A stretch of 64,000 bases of DNA from NCBI GenBank assembly GCA_001873065.1, contig MNYM01000009.1, positions 1 to 64,000 of the forward strand, given 5' to 3'. Position numbers and translations under genes: made by a program. Source of the stretch: Flavobacteriaceae bacterium CG2_30_31_66 (lineage in GTDB: Bacteria; Bacteroidota; Bacteroidia; Flavobacteriales; Flavobacteriaceae). The notes below the pieces were generated by a model, which saw nothing but the letters and a program-made list of their open reading frames with translations, searched no databases and was not told where the DNA came from. This document shows, piece by piece, positions 25,947 through 36,131 of this stretch (its first letter is position 1; each line of letters starts with the position of its first letter).

Positions 25947-27716
25947 TTACTGATAAATCGTATCATATAAATCTTTATAAATTTCTTTAATTACTTCTCT
26001 TTTCATTTTCATTGTAGGGGTAAGGTGACCAGCATCAATGGTCCATTCATCTTCAGTTAATTCAAAACGTTTTATCTGTTCCCAATGACCAAATTTTTCA
26101 TTACAAATATTTATGACTTTTTGAATTTCTTGAATCACTTTTGGATTTTTAATCAAGTCTTTGTTTGATGAAAAGCTTATGTCATTTTCTTTAGCCCAAT
26201 CTTTTAAATAATCAAAATTTGGCTGAATAATTGCTCCTGGCATTTTTTCACCTTCGCCAACAACCATAATTTGTTCTATAAACAAAGACTGTTTTAATTC
26301 GCCTTCTAATAAATTTGGAACTATGTATTTTCCGCCTGAAGTTTTGAACATTTCTTTGGTTCTACCCGTGATTTTTAAAAATCCATCTTTGTCAAATTCT
26401 CCTTTATCTCCCGTATGAAAATAGCCATTTTGAAGTGCTTCTTGAGTTTTTTCACTATCTTTATAGTAACCCTGCATCACGTTGTGACCTTTTACTAAAA
26501 TTTCACCACTTTCTGCTATTTTCACTTCAATTCCGTTAATGATTTTTCCAACAGTTCCTATTCTAAAACCACCATTATTTAAGTCATTTACAGAGATTAC
26601 GGGTGAAGTTTCAGTCAATCCATAACCCTCCATAATGGGCATTCCTGCTGCTGCAAAAACCCTTGTTAATCTTGGTTGTAAGGCTGCACTTCCTGAAACC
26701 ATTATTTTTAAATTACCACCCAAAGCAGCCTGCCATTTTGAAAAAATAAGTTTTCTGGCAAGCCCTAATTGTATTTCATACCACCAGCCATTGGCTCCAT
26801 AAGGTTCATATTTCAAGCCCAAATTTAAAGCCCAAAAGAACAGTTTCTTTTTGATTCCTGTTAAATCTTCACCTTTTAAAACAATCTTATCATAAATTTT
26901 TTCATACAATCTTGGTACAGCAGTCATCACATCAGGTTTTACTTCTTGAGCATTTTCTGACAATTTTTCAATGGATTCAGCAAAATAAATATCCACCCCA
27001 CAATATTGATACAAATATAATATCATGCGTTCAAAAATATGACAAACGGGTAAAAAACTCAACGCTTTTGAATTTCCATATTCAAGTGGCACTCTTTTTT
27101 TTGAGCAAATCACATTTTGAACAATATTATCATGCGTTAACATTACTCCTTTTGGTTTTCCAGTGGTACCTGATGTATAAATTATTGTTGCTAAATCAGA
27201 TGATTTTACTGCATTTTTTCTAATTTCAACTTCTGCTTGATTGCTATTATCTTTTCCCAATTCTAGAATCTCTTTCCAGCTTTTTTCTCCTTGAATGTCA
27301 TCATAAGTAAAAATGCCTTTTAACTGCGTATTTCCCTTGATTTTATTTAATTTTTCTAAAACACTGGTATCCGAAACAAAACAATAAACAGATTCTGAAT
27401 GATTCAAAACATATTCATAATCTTCTTTGGAAATTGTTGGATAAATAGGTACGGTTTGAGCACCCAATTGTAATACTCCAATGTCACAAATATTCCATTC
27501 TGTTCTATTTGTGGTTGAAATTATGGCAATTTTATCATTTGGTTTAACACCTAATCTCAGCAAACCTCTGCTCAATTGATTGGATAAATTTACATATTCT
27601 TTAGATGATATAGATTCCCATTTTCCATTGCATTTTGTGGAAAATGCATTCTTAAGATTATAGGTTTCTAATTGAAAATAAGGAAAATCAAATAATCTGT
27701 TAATTTCTGTTTGCAT
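25947..27716 (-). CDS. Long-chain fatty acyl-CoA ligase
   Basis: It activates fatty acids with ATP and CoA. The adenylate-forming fold is complete: TIIYTSGTTGKPKGVMLTH, LPVCHIFERM, EGYGLTETSP, YFHTGDKGEFDKDGFL, ITGRTKEMFKTSGGKYI. The FAA1/COG1022 subtype and the length (589 residues) fit long-chain substrates; bacterial members often serve membrane-lipid recycling. ATG 27716 (MQTEINRL) is preferred to 27740. It is monocistronic; the roughly 260 bases upstream hold only the two divergent promoters. Confidence 0.92.
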   Translation of the reverse strand: MQTEINRLFDFPYFQLETYNLKNAFSTKCNGKWESISSKEYVNLSNQLSRGLLRLGVKPNDKIAIISTTNRTEWNICDIGVLQLGAQTVPIYPTISKEDYEYVLNHSESVYCFVSDTSVLEKLNKIKGNTQLKGIFTYDDIQGEKSWKEILELGKDNSNQAEVEIRKNAVKSSDLATIIYTSGTTGKPKGVMLTHDNIVQNVICSKKRVPLEYGNSKALSFLPVCHIFERMILYLYQYCGVDIYFAESIEKLSENAQEVKPDVMTAVPRLYEKIYDKIVLKGEDLTGIKKKLFFWALNLGLKYEPYGANGWWYEIQLGLARKLIFSKWQAALGGNLKIMVSGSAALQPRLTRVFAAAGMPIMEGYGLTETSPVISVNDLNNGGFRIGTVGKIINGIEVKIAESGEILVKGHNVMQGYYKDSEKTQEALQNGYFHTGDKGEFDKDGFLKITGRTKEMFKTSGGKYIVPNLLEGELKQSLFIEQIMVVGEGEKMPGAIIQPNFDYLKDWAKENDISFSSNKDLIKNPKVIQEIQKVINICNEKFGHWEQIKRFELTEDEWTIDAGHLTPTMKMKREVIKEIYKDLYDTIYQ

Positions 27717-27976
27717 GTTGTGTGTTTTCTGGTAATGCAAAGTAATAAAAAACTGTCAATTTTACAAATAGTTATTAAAGTAGTTCGCTTTTTATGAATA
27801 TTATATTTTTAAATGTGTTTTTTTTCATATTTATTGATGTCTACCAAACTTATGGAGATTTATTTTCAGTGGTAATTATACAACTTTTACTGATTATTGT
27901 GTAAGCTAGTTTCTTGTTTTCAACATCAACTTTGCATTATTGTTAATAGTGCGCTTATAACTTAAATTTAAATAAA

Positions 27977-28612
27977 ATGAAAAAAGTAATTTTACTAATT
28001 GTATTTGTTACAGTTTCAATAACAAATTTTTATGCTCAAACTGATGCTGTTCAAAGAAATTCAGTAACCTTTGGTATAAAAGCAGGGGCAAATTATTCAA
28101 ATGTGTACGACTCAAGCACTCAGGATTTTATAGCTGATGGTAAATTTGGATTTGCTGGTGGTGTTTTTGTTGGGATTCCATTAGGGAAAATTATCGGAAT
28201 TCAACCAGAGATTTTATATTCTCAAAAAGGATTCAAATCCTCAGGAACGTATTTTGGAAGCACTTATGAAATGACACGAACTACTGAATTTATTGACGTT
28301 CCGTTGTTATTGGCAGTGAAACCAATTGACCAGTTAACATTATTATTTGGTCCTCAATTTTCCTTTTTGATGAAACAAAAGGACGAATTTACGGGAGGTA
28401 CTCTAAACGTAACTCAACAACAAGAGTTTGATAATAATGATATTACGAAAAACATTATGGGTTTAGTTGGCGGTGTTGATTTCAACGTAAATAATTATGT
28501 ATTTGGTTTTAGAGCTGCTTGGGATATTAAAACCAATGAAGGTGATGGAAATTCTTCTACACCTCGTTACAAAAACATGTTGTTTCAAGCAACTGTAGGA
28601 TTTAGATTTTAA
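27977..28612 (+). CDS. Outer-membrane beta-barrel protein (PorT-like)
   Basis: A Sec signal (MKKVILLIVFVTVSITNFYA-Q) precedes a 190-residue barrel typical of the OMP_b-brl family: FGIKAGANYSNVYD, GVFVGIPLGKIIGIQPEILY, QKGFKSSG, FIDVPLLLAVKP, and a final strand ATVGFRF ending in Phe. The function is unknown. It has its own promoter region and a strong terminator after it. Confidence 0.88.
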   Translation: MKKVILLIVFVTVSITNFYAQTDAVQRNSVTFGIKAGANYSNVYDSSTQDFIADGKFGFAGGVFVGIPLGKIIGIQPEILYSQKGFKSSGTYFGSTYEMTRTTEFIDVPLLLAVKPIDQLTLLFGPQFSFLMKQKDEFTGGTLNVTQQQEFDNNDITKNIMGLVGGVDFNVNNYVFGFRAAWDIKTNEGDGNSSTPRYKNMLFQATVGFRF

Positions 28613-28634
28613 TCTAAAAACGACTTTAAACTTA

Positions 28635-28666
28635 AAAAAGTGTCTCATTTTTGAGACGCTTTTTTT
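28635..28666. terminator. Terminator after the barrel gene
   Basis: The stem AAAAAAGTGTCTCA (28635-28648) pairs with TGAGACGCTTTTTT (28653-28666), with one G-T pair and a four-base loop. It separates convergent genes. The remaining bases to 28878 show nothing recognisable. Confidence 0.85.
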
Positions 28667-28878
28667 ATTCGAGATAATTCAACCTGTAATGCACACACAT
28701 TTCTAAATCACCCATTTCAAAACCACTTTTTTTTAGTGTTCACACAAACAGTTAACACCCGCTAAAGTTCTAGGAAAAAATGATATCGATTGATTGGGAG
28801 GATTATTTTCAAGGTTTGAAATTAACAATGTAGTAATTTATCAGAATATAAAAAAGTCCGAATCTTTATTGATAATTT

Positions 28879-29406
28879 TCAGCTAAATATAGGTTTTTCT
28901 TTATTTCCAAAAGCATCAATTGAAGATGAACAATTCAGGAATACATCACAATTTGGCATTCGCTCTTTCAACATAAAAGCTTTTTCAAGGATGCCTTTTT
29001 CATCCTCTTCTGCATCTAAAAAAACTTCCTTGAGAGATTGATTATTTAATGAATCGCATAAATCAGTTAGTGTAATTTTTGTTTTGGTAATATTTAAACT
29101 CTCTAATTGCTGCATTTGGTTGATAAAAGGAATGCATGCTTTCGTAATAGTATCATGCCTTCTTAAAAAAAGACTTTTCAGCTCTTTAAATTGCACCATA
29201 TATGCTACAGCTTTATCTGTAATTAAAGTATCTTTCAAATATACATCTTGAATTGTAATAAGTCTTTTGGTAAAAAAATAAAAAAAATCATCATCTTCAT
29301 TGCCATCAACAGACCAAATTTGTTGCCAGTTTTCATGAAGTTGAGAAGGCTTGTCAAAATGATAATGCGTTTGCCAAAACTTTTTTTCTTCTTTTGAAAA
29401 TTTCAT
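28879..29406 (-). CDS. Small leucine-rich-repeat-like protein coupled to purL
   Basis: I do not recognise a named family. The 175 residues run MKFSKEEKKFWQTHYHF at the start, then three to four repeats resembling leucine-rich repeats (ITIQDVYLKDTLITDKAVAY, LKSLFLRRHDTITKACIPFI, LESLNITKTKITLTDL, SLKEVFLDAEED). It has no signal peptide or membrane span, so it is probably cytosolic. Its ATG shares one base with the purL stop (TAATG), indicating coupling. An upstream start at 29460 would lie inside purL and is less likely. Confidence 0.65.
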   Translation of the reverse strand: MKFSKEEKKFWQTHYHFDKPSQLHENWQQIWSVDGNEDDDFFYFFTKRLITIQDVYLKDTLITDKAVAYMVQFKELKSLFLRRHDTITKACIPFINQMQQLESLNITKTKITLTDLCDSLNNQSLKEVFLDAEEDEKGILEKAFMLKERMPNCDVFLNCSSSIDAFGNKEKPIFS

Positions 29407-32400
29407 TATTGACAATGTTTTTCTACCCAAATTCGTGCGTTCACAAAAGCAGTGATCCAAGGTGAAACTTCATCTTTTCTGCCTTTAGGATAATTTGCCC
29501 AATTCCACTGAAAAGTAGAACGTTCAATATGTGGCATGGTTACCAGATGACGACCTGTTTTGTCGCACAACATTGCTGTGTTAAAATCAGAACCATTTGG
29601 ATTATTTGGATACCCTTCATAGCCATATTTTGCCACAATTTGATAATTTTCCTCAGTTTCTGGTAAGTGGAATTTTCCTTCTCCATGCGAAATCCAAACA
29701 CCCAATTCTGATCCTGCTAACGAGGATAACATCACTGAATTATTTTCTTGAATTTTGACAGATGTGAAAGAACTTTCGTGTTTTTTAGAATCATTATGAA
29801 TCATTTTTCCATGCACAGCATGCTCAGGATTGATGAGCTCTAATTCCATAAACAACTGACATCCGTTGCAAATTCCGACTGATAAGGTATCTTCTCTTTG
29901 AAAGAATTTTTGCAAAGCGATGTTCGCTTTTTCATTGTATTTGAATGCGCCAGCCCAACCTTTTGCAGAGCCTAAAACATCCGAATTTGAAAACCCGCCA
30001 ACAGCACCAATAAACTGAATATCTTCCAAAGTTTCACGACCTGAAATTAAATCGGTCATGTGAACATCTTTCACCTCAAAACCAGCTAAATACATCGCAT
30101 TTGCCATTTCACGTTCCGAATTTGAACCTTTTTCACGAATAATTGCTGCTTTTGGACGTTGATTTTTGGGAGAAATATTTCCAACAACATCTGCTAATTT
30201 TCCAGTAAAATTTTCAGGAAAGGCAAATTGTAAAGGTTGGTTTTTAAAATTTTGATAACGGGCAGTTGCTTGGTTATTTGCGGTTTGTTTCTGGTCTAAT
30301 AAATAAGAAGTTTTGTACCAAATATCTCTGGTTTCCCCAACATCAAAAGTGAAAATATCAGTATTGTTTTTGATGATTACTTTTCCTGAATTGGTTGCTT
30401 TTCCAATATTGATAATCTCAATACCATTTTCATTAAATTCCTTTTCAACAGTTGCGTCTGCCTGAAAAACCAATCCTGCATTTTCAGCAAAAAGTAGTTT
30501 TATAGCATCATTTTCATTCAAATTAGAAAGGTCAAATGCGGCTCCTAAATTCACTTCTGCAAAACACATTTCTAATAACGTGGTAATCAATCCTCCAGAG
30601 GCAACATCATGGCCACTTTTGATTTGGTCGTTTTTGACAAATTTTTGAAGTAAATTGAATGTTTTTTTAACGAAAGCAGCATTTTTCACATCAGGAGTAT
30701 CGTTTCCAATCGTGTTTAAAATTTGGTTGAAAGAACTTCCTCCTAATTTATAAGCATCTTGAGAAAGGTTGATATAGTAAATAGTTCCACCATCAATTTG
30801 TAAAACAGGCTCTACAACTTTCGATATTTCATTACAATTTGCAGCAGCAGAAATAATTACTGTACCTGGAGAAATCACTTCTTCATTTGGATATTTTTGC
30901 TTCATAGAAAGTGAATCTTTCCCTGTTGGAACATTGATTCCCAATTCAATAGCAAATTCTGAAACTGCTTTAACTGCTTTGTATAATCTTGCATCTTCAC
31001 CTTCATTTTTGCAAGGCCACATCCAGTTTGCTGACAATGAAACCGAATGCAATCCGTCTTTTAATGGTGCCCAAACAATGTTTGTTAAAGCTTCAGTAAT
31101 GGCATTTCTACTGCCAGCTTCAGCATCAATCAATCCTGAAATTGGAGCGTGACCAATACTTGTGGCAATTCCTTCTTTTCCGTTATAATCCAAAGCCATC
31201 ACACCCACATTATTCAATGGCAATTGCAAAGCACCCACACATTGTTGTTTGGCAACTTTTCCGCCAACACATCTATCAACTTTATTAGTCAACCAATCTT
31301 TGCAAGCAACTGCTTCTAACTGTAAAACTTGCGCTAAATAGTCATAGATTTTTTCTGATTGATACTTCGAATTTTTATAATTTCTGAAAACGGTTTTGTC
31401 AGTCATTACCGTTTTTGGAGAGGATCCAAACATGTCTTCAAGCGCCAAATCCATCGGTTTTTGATGATTGCTTTTGGATTCGAAAGTAAATCTTTGATTG
31501 TCAGTCACAGTTCCAACAGTATACATTGGCGAGCGTTCACGTGCTGCAATTTTTTGAAGGATTTCTATATTTTTTTCGGCAATCACTAATCCCATTCTTT
31601 CTTGAGATTCGTTGCCAATAATTTCTTTGGCTGATAATGTTGGATCACCAATTGGCAATGTGTCTAAATCAATATTTCCACCAGTTTCTTCTACCAATTC
31701 TGATAAGCAATTTAGGTGACCTCCAGCGCCATGATCGTGAATTGAAACGATAAAATTCTCTTCACTTTCCACCATTCCACGAATCGCATTTGCAGCACGT
31801 TTTTGCATTTCAGGATTGGAACGTTGCACAGCATTTAACTCAATTCCAGAGGCAAATGCTCCAGTATCTGCAGATGAAACTGCTGCACCACCCATTCCAA
31901 TTCTATAATTTTCTCCACCTAAAATAACGATTTTATCTCCTTCTTTCGGACTGTCTTTGATGGCTTGAGTTGCTTTTCCATAACCAATTCCTCCAGCTTG
32001 CATAATGACTTTGTCGTAACCTAATTTTCTTGGTTTTACTGAAAAATTTTCTGAATTTTCATCGTGTTCAAACGTGAAAACTGAACCACAAATCAGAGGT
32101 TGACCAAATTTATTCCCAAAATCAGAAGCACCATTTGAAGCTTTGATTAAAATATTTATCGGAGTTTGATACAACCATTTTCTAGCTTCAAATTGTTGTT
32201 CCCAGGGTCTATCTTTTTCCAAACGAGAATACGAAGTCATATAAACAGCGGTTCCAGCCAAAGGAATCGATCCTTTTCCGCCTGCCAATCTGTCTCTGAT
32301 TTCACCTCCTGAACCCGTTGCTGCACCGTTAAAAGGCTCAACCGTTGTCGGAAAATTATGCGTTTCTGCTTTCAAAGAGATTACAGAATCAAAATTTAAG

Positions 32401-33104
32401 GTTTGATAAAAATCAGGCTTGTCAGCTGATTTTGGTGCAAATTGGGTTACTTCAGGACCTTTGATGAAAGCAACATTGTCTTTGTAGGCAGAAACAATCT
32501 CATTTGGATGTTGTTTGGATGTTTCTTTAATCATCTTAAATAATGATATCGACTTTTCTTCTCCATCAATAACAAAAGTGCCATTAAAAATTTTGTGACG
32601 ACAATGTTCTGAGTTTACTTGACTAAATCCAAAAACCTCAGAATCCGTGAGTTTTCTGCCAATTTTATTTGCAACATTCTCTAAATACTGAACTTCTTCA
32701 TCACTTAATGACAATCCTTCTTGCTTATTATAAGTTGCTATATTTTCAATTTCTAAAATTGATTCAGGTTGAATATTTATCGAAAAAATAGTTTGATTCA
32801 ATGATTTAAATTTTTCTGAAATCATTGGGTCAAAGTCAGAAAAATCAATAGTACATGCTGAAAATTCTTCAATTCTGATGATGTCAAAAATACCCATATT
32901 TTGAGTGATTTCAACAGCATTTGTGCTCCAAGGCGTAATCATTGCGGCTCTTGGGCCAACAAAAAAGGCGTCAATAGACGCCGCATTTATTTTAGGTTGA
33001 TTTCCAAATAACCAAGTCAATTTTGAAATGGTTTCAGTTGAGAATTCTTGCGTTGTTTGAACCGCAAAAACGGTTGTTTTTTGATCGCCGAAGAAATGAA
33101 TCAT
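29406..33104 (-). CDS. purL: Phosphoribosylformylglycinamidine synthase
   Basis: This is the large single-chain FGAM synthase (1232 residues) that converts FGAR to FGAM with glutamine and ATP in purine synthesis. The N-terminal FGAR-AT linker is followed by two AIRS-like halves (SEHCRHKIFNG, LKAETHNFPTTVEPF, GTGGEIRDR-like GSGGEIRDRLAGG, HDHGAGGHLNCLSELV, PTGKDSLSM) and a C-terminal class I glutaminase with Cys in GICNGCQLFMEL and the His/Glu pair near WISHGEGKFHL. It has the single-chain form usual in Bacteroidota, with no separate purQ or purS needed. Confidence 0.97.
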   Translation of the reverse strand: MIHFFGDQKTTVFAVQTTQEFSTETISKLTWLFGNQPKINAASIDAFFVGPRAAMITPWSTNAVEITQNMGIFDIIRIEEFSACTIDFSDFDPMISEKFKSLNQTIFSINIQPESILEIENIATYNKQEGLSLSDEEVQYLENVANKIGRKLTDSEVFGFSQVNSEHCRHKIFNGTFVIDGEEKSISLFKMIKETSKQHPNEIVSAYKDNVAFIKGPEVTQFAPKSADKPDFYQTLNFDSVISLKAETHNFPTTVEPFNGAATGSGGEIRDRLAGGKGSIPLAGTAVYMTSYSRLEKDRPWEQQFEARKWLYQTPINILIKASNGASDFGNKFGQPLICGSVFTFEHDENSENFSVKPRKLGYDKVIMQAGGIGYGKATQAIKDSPKEGDKIVILGGENYRIGMGGAAVSSADTGAFASGIELNAVQRSNPEMQKRAANAIRGMVESEENFIVSIHDHGAGGHLNCLSELVEETGGNIDLDTLPIGDPTLSAKEIIGNESQERMGLVIAEKNIEILQKIAARERSPMYTVGTVTDNQRFTFESKSNHQKPMDLALEDMFGSSPKTVMTDKTVFRNYKNSKYQSEKIYDYLAQVLQLEAVACKDWLTNKVDRCVGGKVAKQQCVGALQLPLNNVGVMALDYNGKEGIATSIGHAPISGLIDAEAGSRNAITEALTNIVWAPLKDGLHSVSLSANWMWPCKNEGEDARLYKAVKAVSEFAIELGINVPTGKDSLSMKQKYPNEEVISPGTVIISAAANCNEISKVVEPVLQIDGGTIYYINLSQDAYKLGGSSFNQILNTIGNDTPDVKNAAFVKKTFNLLQKFVKNDQIKSGHDVASGGLITTLLEMCFAEVNLGAAFDLSNLNENDAIKLLFAENAGLVFQADATVEKEFNENGIEIINIGKATNSGKVIIKNNTDIFTFDVGETRDIWYKTSYLLDQKQTANNQATARYQNFKNQPLQFAFPENFTGKLADVVGNISPKNQRPKAAIIREKGSNSEREMANAMYLAGFEVKDVHMTDLISGRETLEDIQFIGAVGGFSNSDVLGSAKGWAGAFKYNEKANIALQKFFQREDTLSVGICNGCQLFMELELINPEHAVHGKMIHNDSKKHESSFTSVKIQENNSVMLSSLAGSELGVWISHGEGKFHLPETEENYQIVAKYGYEGYPNNPNGSDFNTAMLCDKTGRHLVTMPHIERSTFQWNWANYPKGRKDEVSPWITAFVNARIWVEKHCQ

Positions 33105-33131
33105 TGGTTGGTTTTAATTAAAAATAAAACG

Positions 33132-33139
33132 CAAATTTA
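33132..33139 (-). promoter_or_regulatory. Candidate -7 box of the purL promoter
   Basis: The minus strand reads TAAATTTG, a full match to TAnnTTTG, 27 bases before the purL ATG. No -33 TTG at good spacing was seen. Confidence 0.4.
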
Positions 33140-33213
33140 CTTTTTTTCAAATGATTATTTACTCATAAATTCACTGAAATTTAGGAGTTATTCACGATGT
33201 TTTGAACAAAATT

Positions 33214-36015
33214 TTATTTTATGAATTTAAATGTTTTAACGACGTTAGTGTTCTTTTTAAATTTTAAAAAGTACAATCCATTGATTAAATTTGAAATGTC
33301 AATCATTTTATTTTCAATAATTCCTTGTTGAATTATTTTTCCTAATGCATCGTAAATTTGATAGGAATCAACCTCAAAATCTGAATCAATTCTCAAAAAA
33401 TTCACTGCAGGATTTGGATATACTTTTACAGTTATCAGCTTGTTTTGATTTAGTGATAAAACACCTGTTCCCCATTGATACCATAAATCATGGGTGACAT
33501 TTGTGATATCTTCTGTCTGATTTTCTTGACCACCATTGCCATTATTAAAAATAATATTTATTGAAGTAATTCCAGTGAAAGTATGTTTATACCATTCGTT
33601 ATCATGTGTTTGCATTGAAATCCCTGGCCAAGGGTTACTTGGTAAACTGCTATCTGGAGCAGCATTCCACCAATAAATTTTGGGTGTATTTAGCCAATTT
33701 GAAGGTGGCTTAAAATAAACTGTTATGTTAGGAATTTCCCCAATTGTATAAGTTTTGGTAATAATTTCTGATTTATTACTATCATTATCAATTGCAAAAG
33801 CCTTGAAAGTGGTGGTTTCTGAAATTGATTTATTGACTGATTTAATAGCTGAATTTGAGTTTATAGTTGGTGTAGATCCATCCAAAGTATAATAAATTAT
33901 AGGATTAAGATCTTTTGAATCTTCTGCTGAAATGGTTATTTCAATCGCAGTTTTTGAATAGGAATTTTCGGGTGTAAAACTAACTTTTGGAGCAACATCT
34001 AAATTTTTTCCAACCCAGACATGTTGAATTTTTGATTTGGTCATGTTTCCTTGTATATCTGTGATTTCAACATAATAATCCACCAAAACTTCTGACAAAC
34101 CTTGAATTTTTGCATAATACAAATTCGAAATGGAAGTAGGTAAAATAAAAAAATTTATTTCAGCGTCATTTGTAATATTTCCCATTGGAAAAACTTTTTC
34201 TGTCATTGAAACACTTTGCCAATTCTCGACACTTTCTCCCCCTAAATAAGTATCATTATCATTATTTTCAAGTGGATTTTTTCCGTCTTTGTCAACTCTG
34301 AATTTTAACTCAGCAGTTTGAATTCCGCTTACGTCATAGGCGAAAGTCCAAACTGTGAAATCTGCGCTATTTAAATGCTGTTTGTAGCCATAAGTTGGTC
34401 CAAAACCGATTTCACCGGGATTATAAGGGTATCTTTGAGGAATAAAAACGGAAGGCTTTGTATTATCTATATTTTGATTTGCATCAATTACTTCTTTGGC
34501 ATAAGAAATGGCATTATTTGATGCAATTGTTGGCTTAACTTCCATGTCAATTGATTTGCCATAATACATATATCCACTGGTAAAACCGGGTAATAAGGCA
34601 TTCCAAGCCAATGCTGATTTTTTAGAATTTGAAGTAGGATGAACAATATTTTCAATTGTTGAAATGCCTTCTAAATCTTCAGACATGATAACATAATTTT
34701 CGGCGGCTGTCAAAACTGCCCAATTTCGGGCATCTTCTGTCCAACCATTAGGATCAAACTCAAAATTTGAGGTAAATAAAGGCCACAACCAATTGATAAA
34801 TTGGGGACTTCCCCAATCATTTTCGGCATTTATCCAAGAACCATCTTCAACTTTTACTAGTGAATTTTCAGGAGCTGGATTATCGAATAAAAATTGCTGA
34901 ATCGTATTTGGAGTATAGCCTTTATTGGCGGCTGCATTTGTGAAGTTTCTCACAGCTTCTTGATAATAACTTGCTCCTCCACCCCAAGCATTGTCACCAT
35001 CATGCGCTAATAAAACAATCGAAGGATGATTTGATTCAGAAAATGGGGCAATATGTGTATCAATATCTCCCGTACTTTGTTCAGAAAAACCATCTTTATA
35101 GCTCAATAAATCAGCCATTGGAACTACTGTAATCTTATATTCAATGCCAGTTTCAGGATTAACATACTTGGCTTTGTGCGCTTGATAAGAATATGGTGCT
35201 GCAAAAGCGCCTCCTCTTCCATCAATTTGACCACTCCACCAATTGATACCATTCGTTGATACCTTGTCTGCTTTGTTTGGTGGGTTCGAATTCACGCCTG
35301 AAGTTCCAAAATTCAAATTAGGATAATCGTTTAAAGTTCTTGCTAAATGACTATTCGCAACTATAGACCACTCAAAACCTTCTTCAACCAAAACCTGAAT
35401 AATTCGTTCAGAAAATGAACATTCAGCAGGCCAATAGCCTTTGGAATAATTACTGGCAAAATTATTTTGAACAATATATCTATGTCCTTGAATTTCTTTT
35501 TTTAACACACGATCACTCACTAAAGGACTCAATACGTGGTGCCATGAAAAACCGGTAATATCCATTCTTGGAAAACCTCCTGAAGTTTTCCAATTTTGCG
35601 CTTCAATAATATTATTTTGCCAATTGTTGACATATCCCAAAGCGTTTTTTTCGGCCAACGAATTCATATTTTCAATTAAACAAGCACCATAATTTACTTG
35701 TGCTCCTGCATTCGAATGCTGTTTTATTGAATTAATAGCGTTTTTGGTTTCCCATTGGTAAGCATTTACTCTATCAGCTTTTCCAAAAATTTCTTCTAAA
35801 TTATTTAAAGGATGAACCAATCTGTCAGCATAAACATTTCCGCCATTATTTTTTAAAAAATTTGATTCCCAAACTTTTTGATATTCAAAAGGATTAGTTA
35901 GACTTTTATCAGGCCAATAAATAGGTTGCTGTAGGTGCCATAAATAGGAGGTATGCACCTGTGAAATAATTTTTACAGACAAAAGTAAAAGCAAAGAAAA
36001 AATTATCTTTTTCAT
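33214..36015 (-). CDS. T9SS-secreted GH57-like amylase with starch-binding module
   Basis: A large exported starch/glycogen-type hydrolase (933 residues). Signal MKKIIFSLLLLLSVKIISQ; a GH57-like catalytic region to about residue 460 with GYWPAECSFSERI (Glu198, likely nucleophile) and LLAHDGDNAWGGG (Asp339 or 341, likely acid). Then come an Ig/FN3-type segment, a chitobiase C-terminal-like domain (YYTLDGSTPTINSNS), a CBM26-like starch-binding module (IYWWNAAPDSSLPSNPWPG) and a T9SS type A sorting domain (VYPNPAVNFLRI to FKFIK). GH57 enzymes are often intracellular, so cell-surface export is notable. GH57 assignment is by motif memory; GH13 signatures are absent. Confidence 0.75.
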   Translation of the reverse strand: MKKIIFSLLLLLSVKIISQVHTSYLWHLQQPIYWPDKSLTNPFEYQKVWESNFLKNNGGNVYADRLVHPLNNLEEIFGKADRVNAYQWETKNAINSIKQHSNAGAQVNYGACLIENMNSLAEKNALGYVNNWQNNIIEAQNWKTSGGFPRMDITGFSWHHVLSPLVSDRVLKKEIQGHRYIVQNNFASNYSKGYWPAECSFSERIIQVLVEEGFEWSIVANSHLARTLNDYPNLNFGTSGVNSNPPNKADKVSTNGINWWSGQIDGRGGAFAAPYSYQAHKAKYVNPETGIEYKITVVPMADLLSYKDGFSEQSTGDIDTHIAPFSESNHPSIVLLAHDGDNAWGGGASYYQEAVRNFTNAAANKGYTPNTIQQFLFDNPAPENSLVKVEDGSWINAENDWGSPQFINWLWPLFTSNFEFDPNGWTEDARNWAVLTAAENYVIMSEDLEGISTIENIVHPTSNSKKSALAWNALLPGFTSGYMYYGKSIDMEVKPTIASNNAISYAKEVIDANQNIDNTKPSVFIPQRYPYNPGEIGFGPTYGYKQHLNSADFTVWTFAYDVSGIQTAELKFRVDKDGKNPLENNDNDTYLGGESVENWQSVSMTEKVFPMGNITNDAEINFFILPTSISNLYYAKIQGLSEVLVDYYVEITDIQGNMTKSKIQHVWVGKNLDVAPKVSFTPENSYSKTAIEITISAEDSKDLNPIIYYTLDGSTPTINSNSAIKSVNKSISETTTFKAFAIDNDSNKSEIITKTYTIGEIPNITVYFKPPSNWLNTPKIYWWNAAPDSSLPSNPWPGISMQTHDNEWYKHTFTGITSINIIFNNGNGGQENQTEDITNVTHDLWYQWGTGVLSLNQNKLITVKVYPNPAVNFLRIDSDFEVDSYQIYDALGKIIQQGIIENKMIDISNLINGLYFLKFKKNTNVVKTFKFIK

Positions 36016-36131
36016 TGTAAAGTGTATTTTTTTAACACACTAAAGGTACTATTAACAATTATTCAATACAATAAGAAGATATGAAAATTACGAACACGTG
36101 TTCGTGGATGACTATTGAACTATAAAAAAAC

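Noticed and set aside
28780..28833. 17-codon plus-strand frame after the barrel gene
   Set aside because: Too short to support and without a partner or recognisable motif; could be chance.
29406..33104. Several 70-76-codon plus-strand frames opposite purL
   Set aside because: They are shadows of a long, fully conserved purL reading frame.
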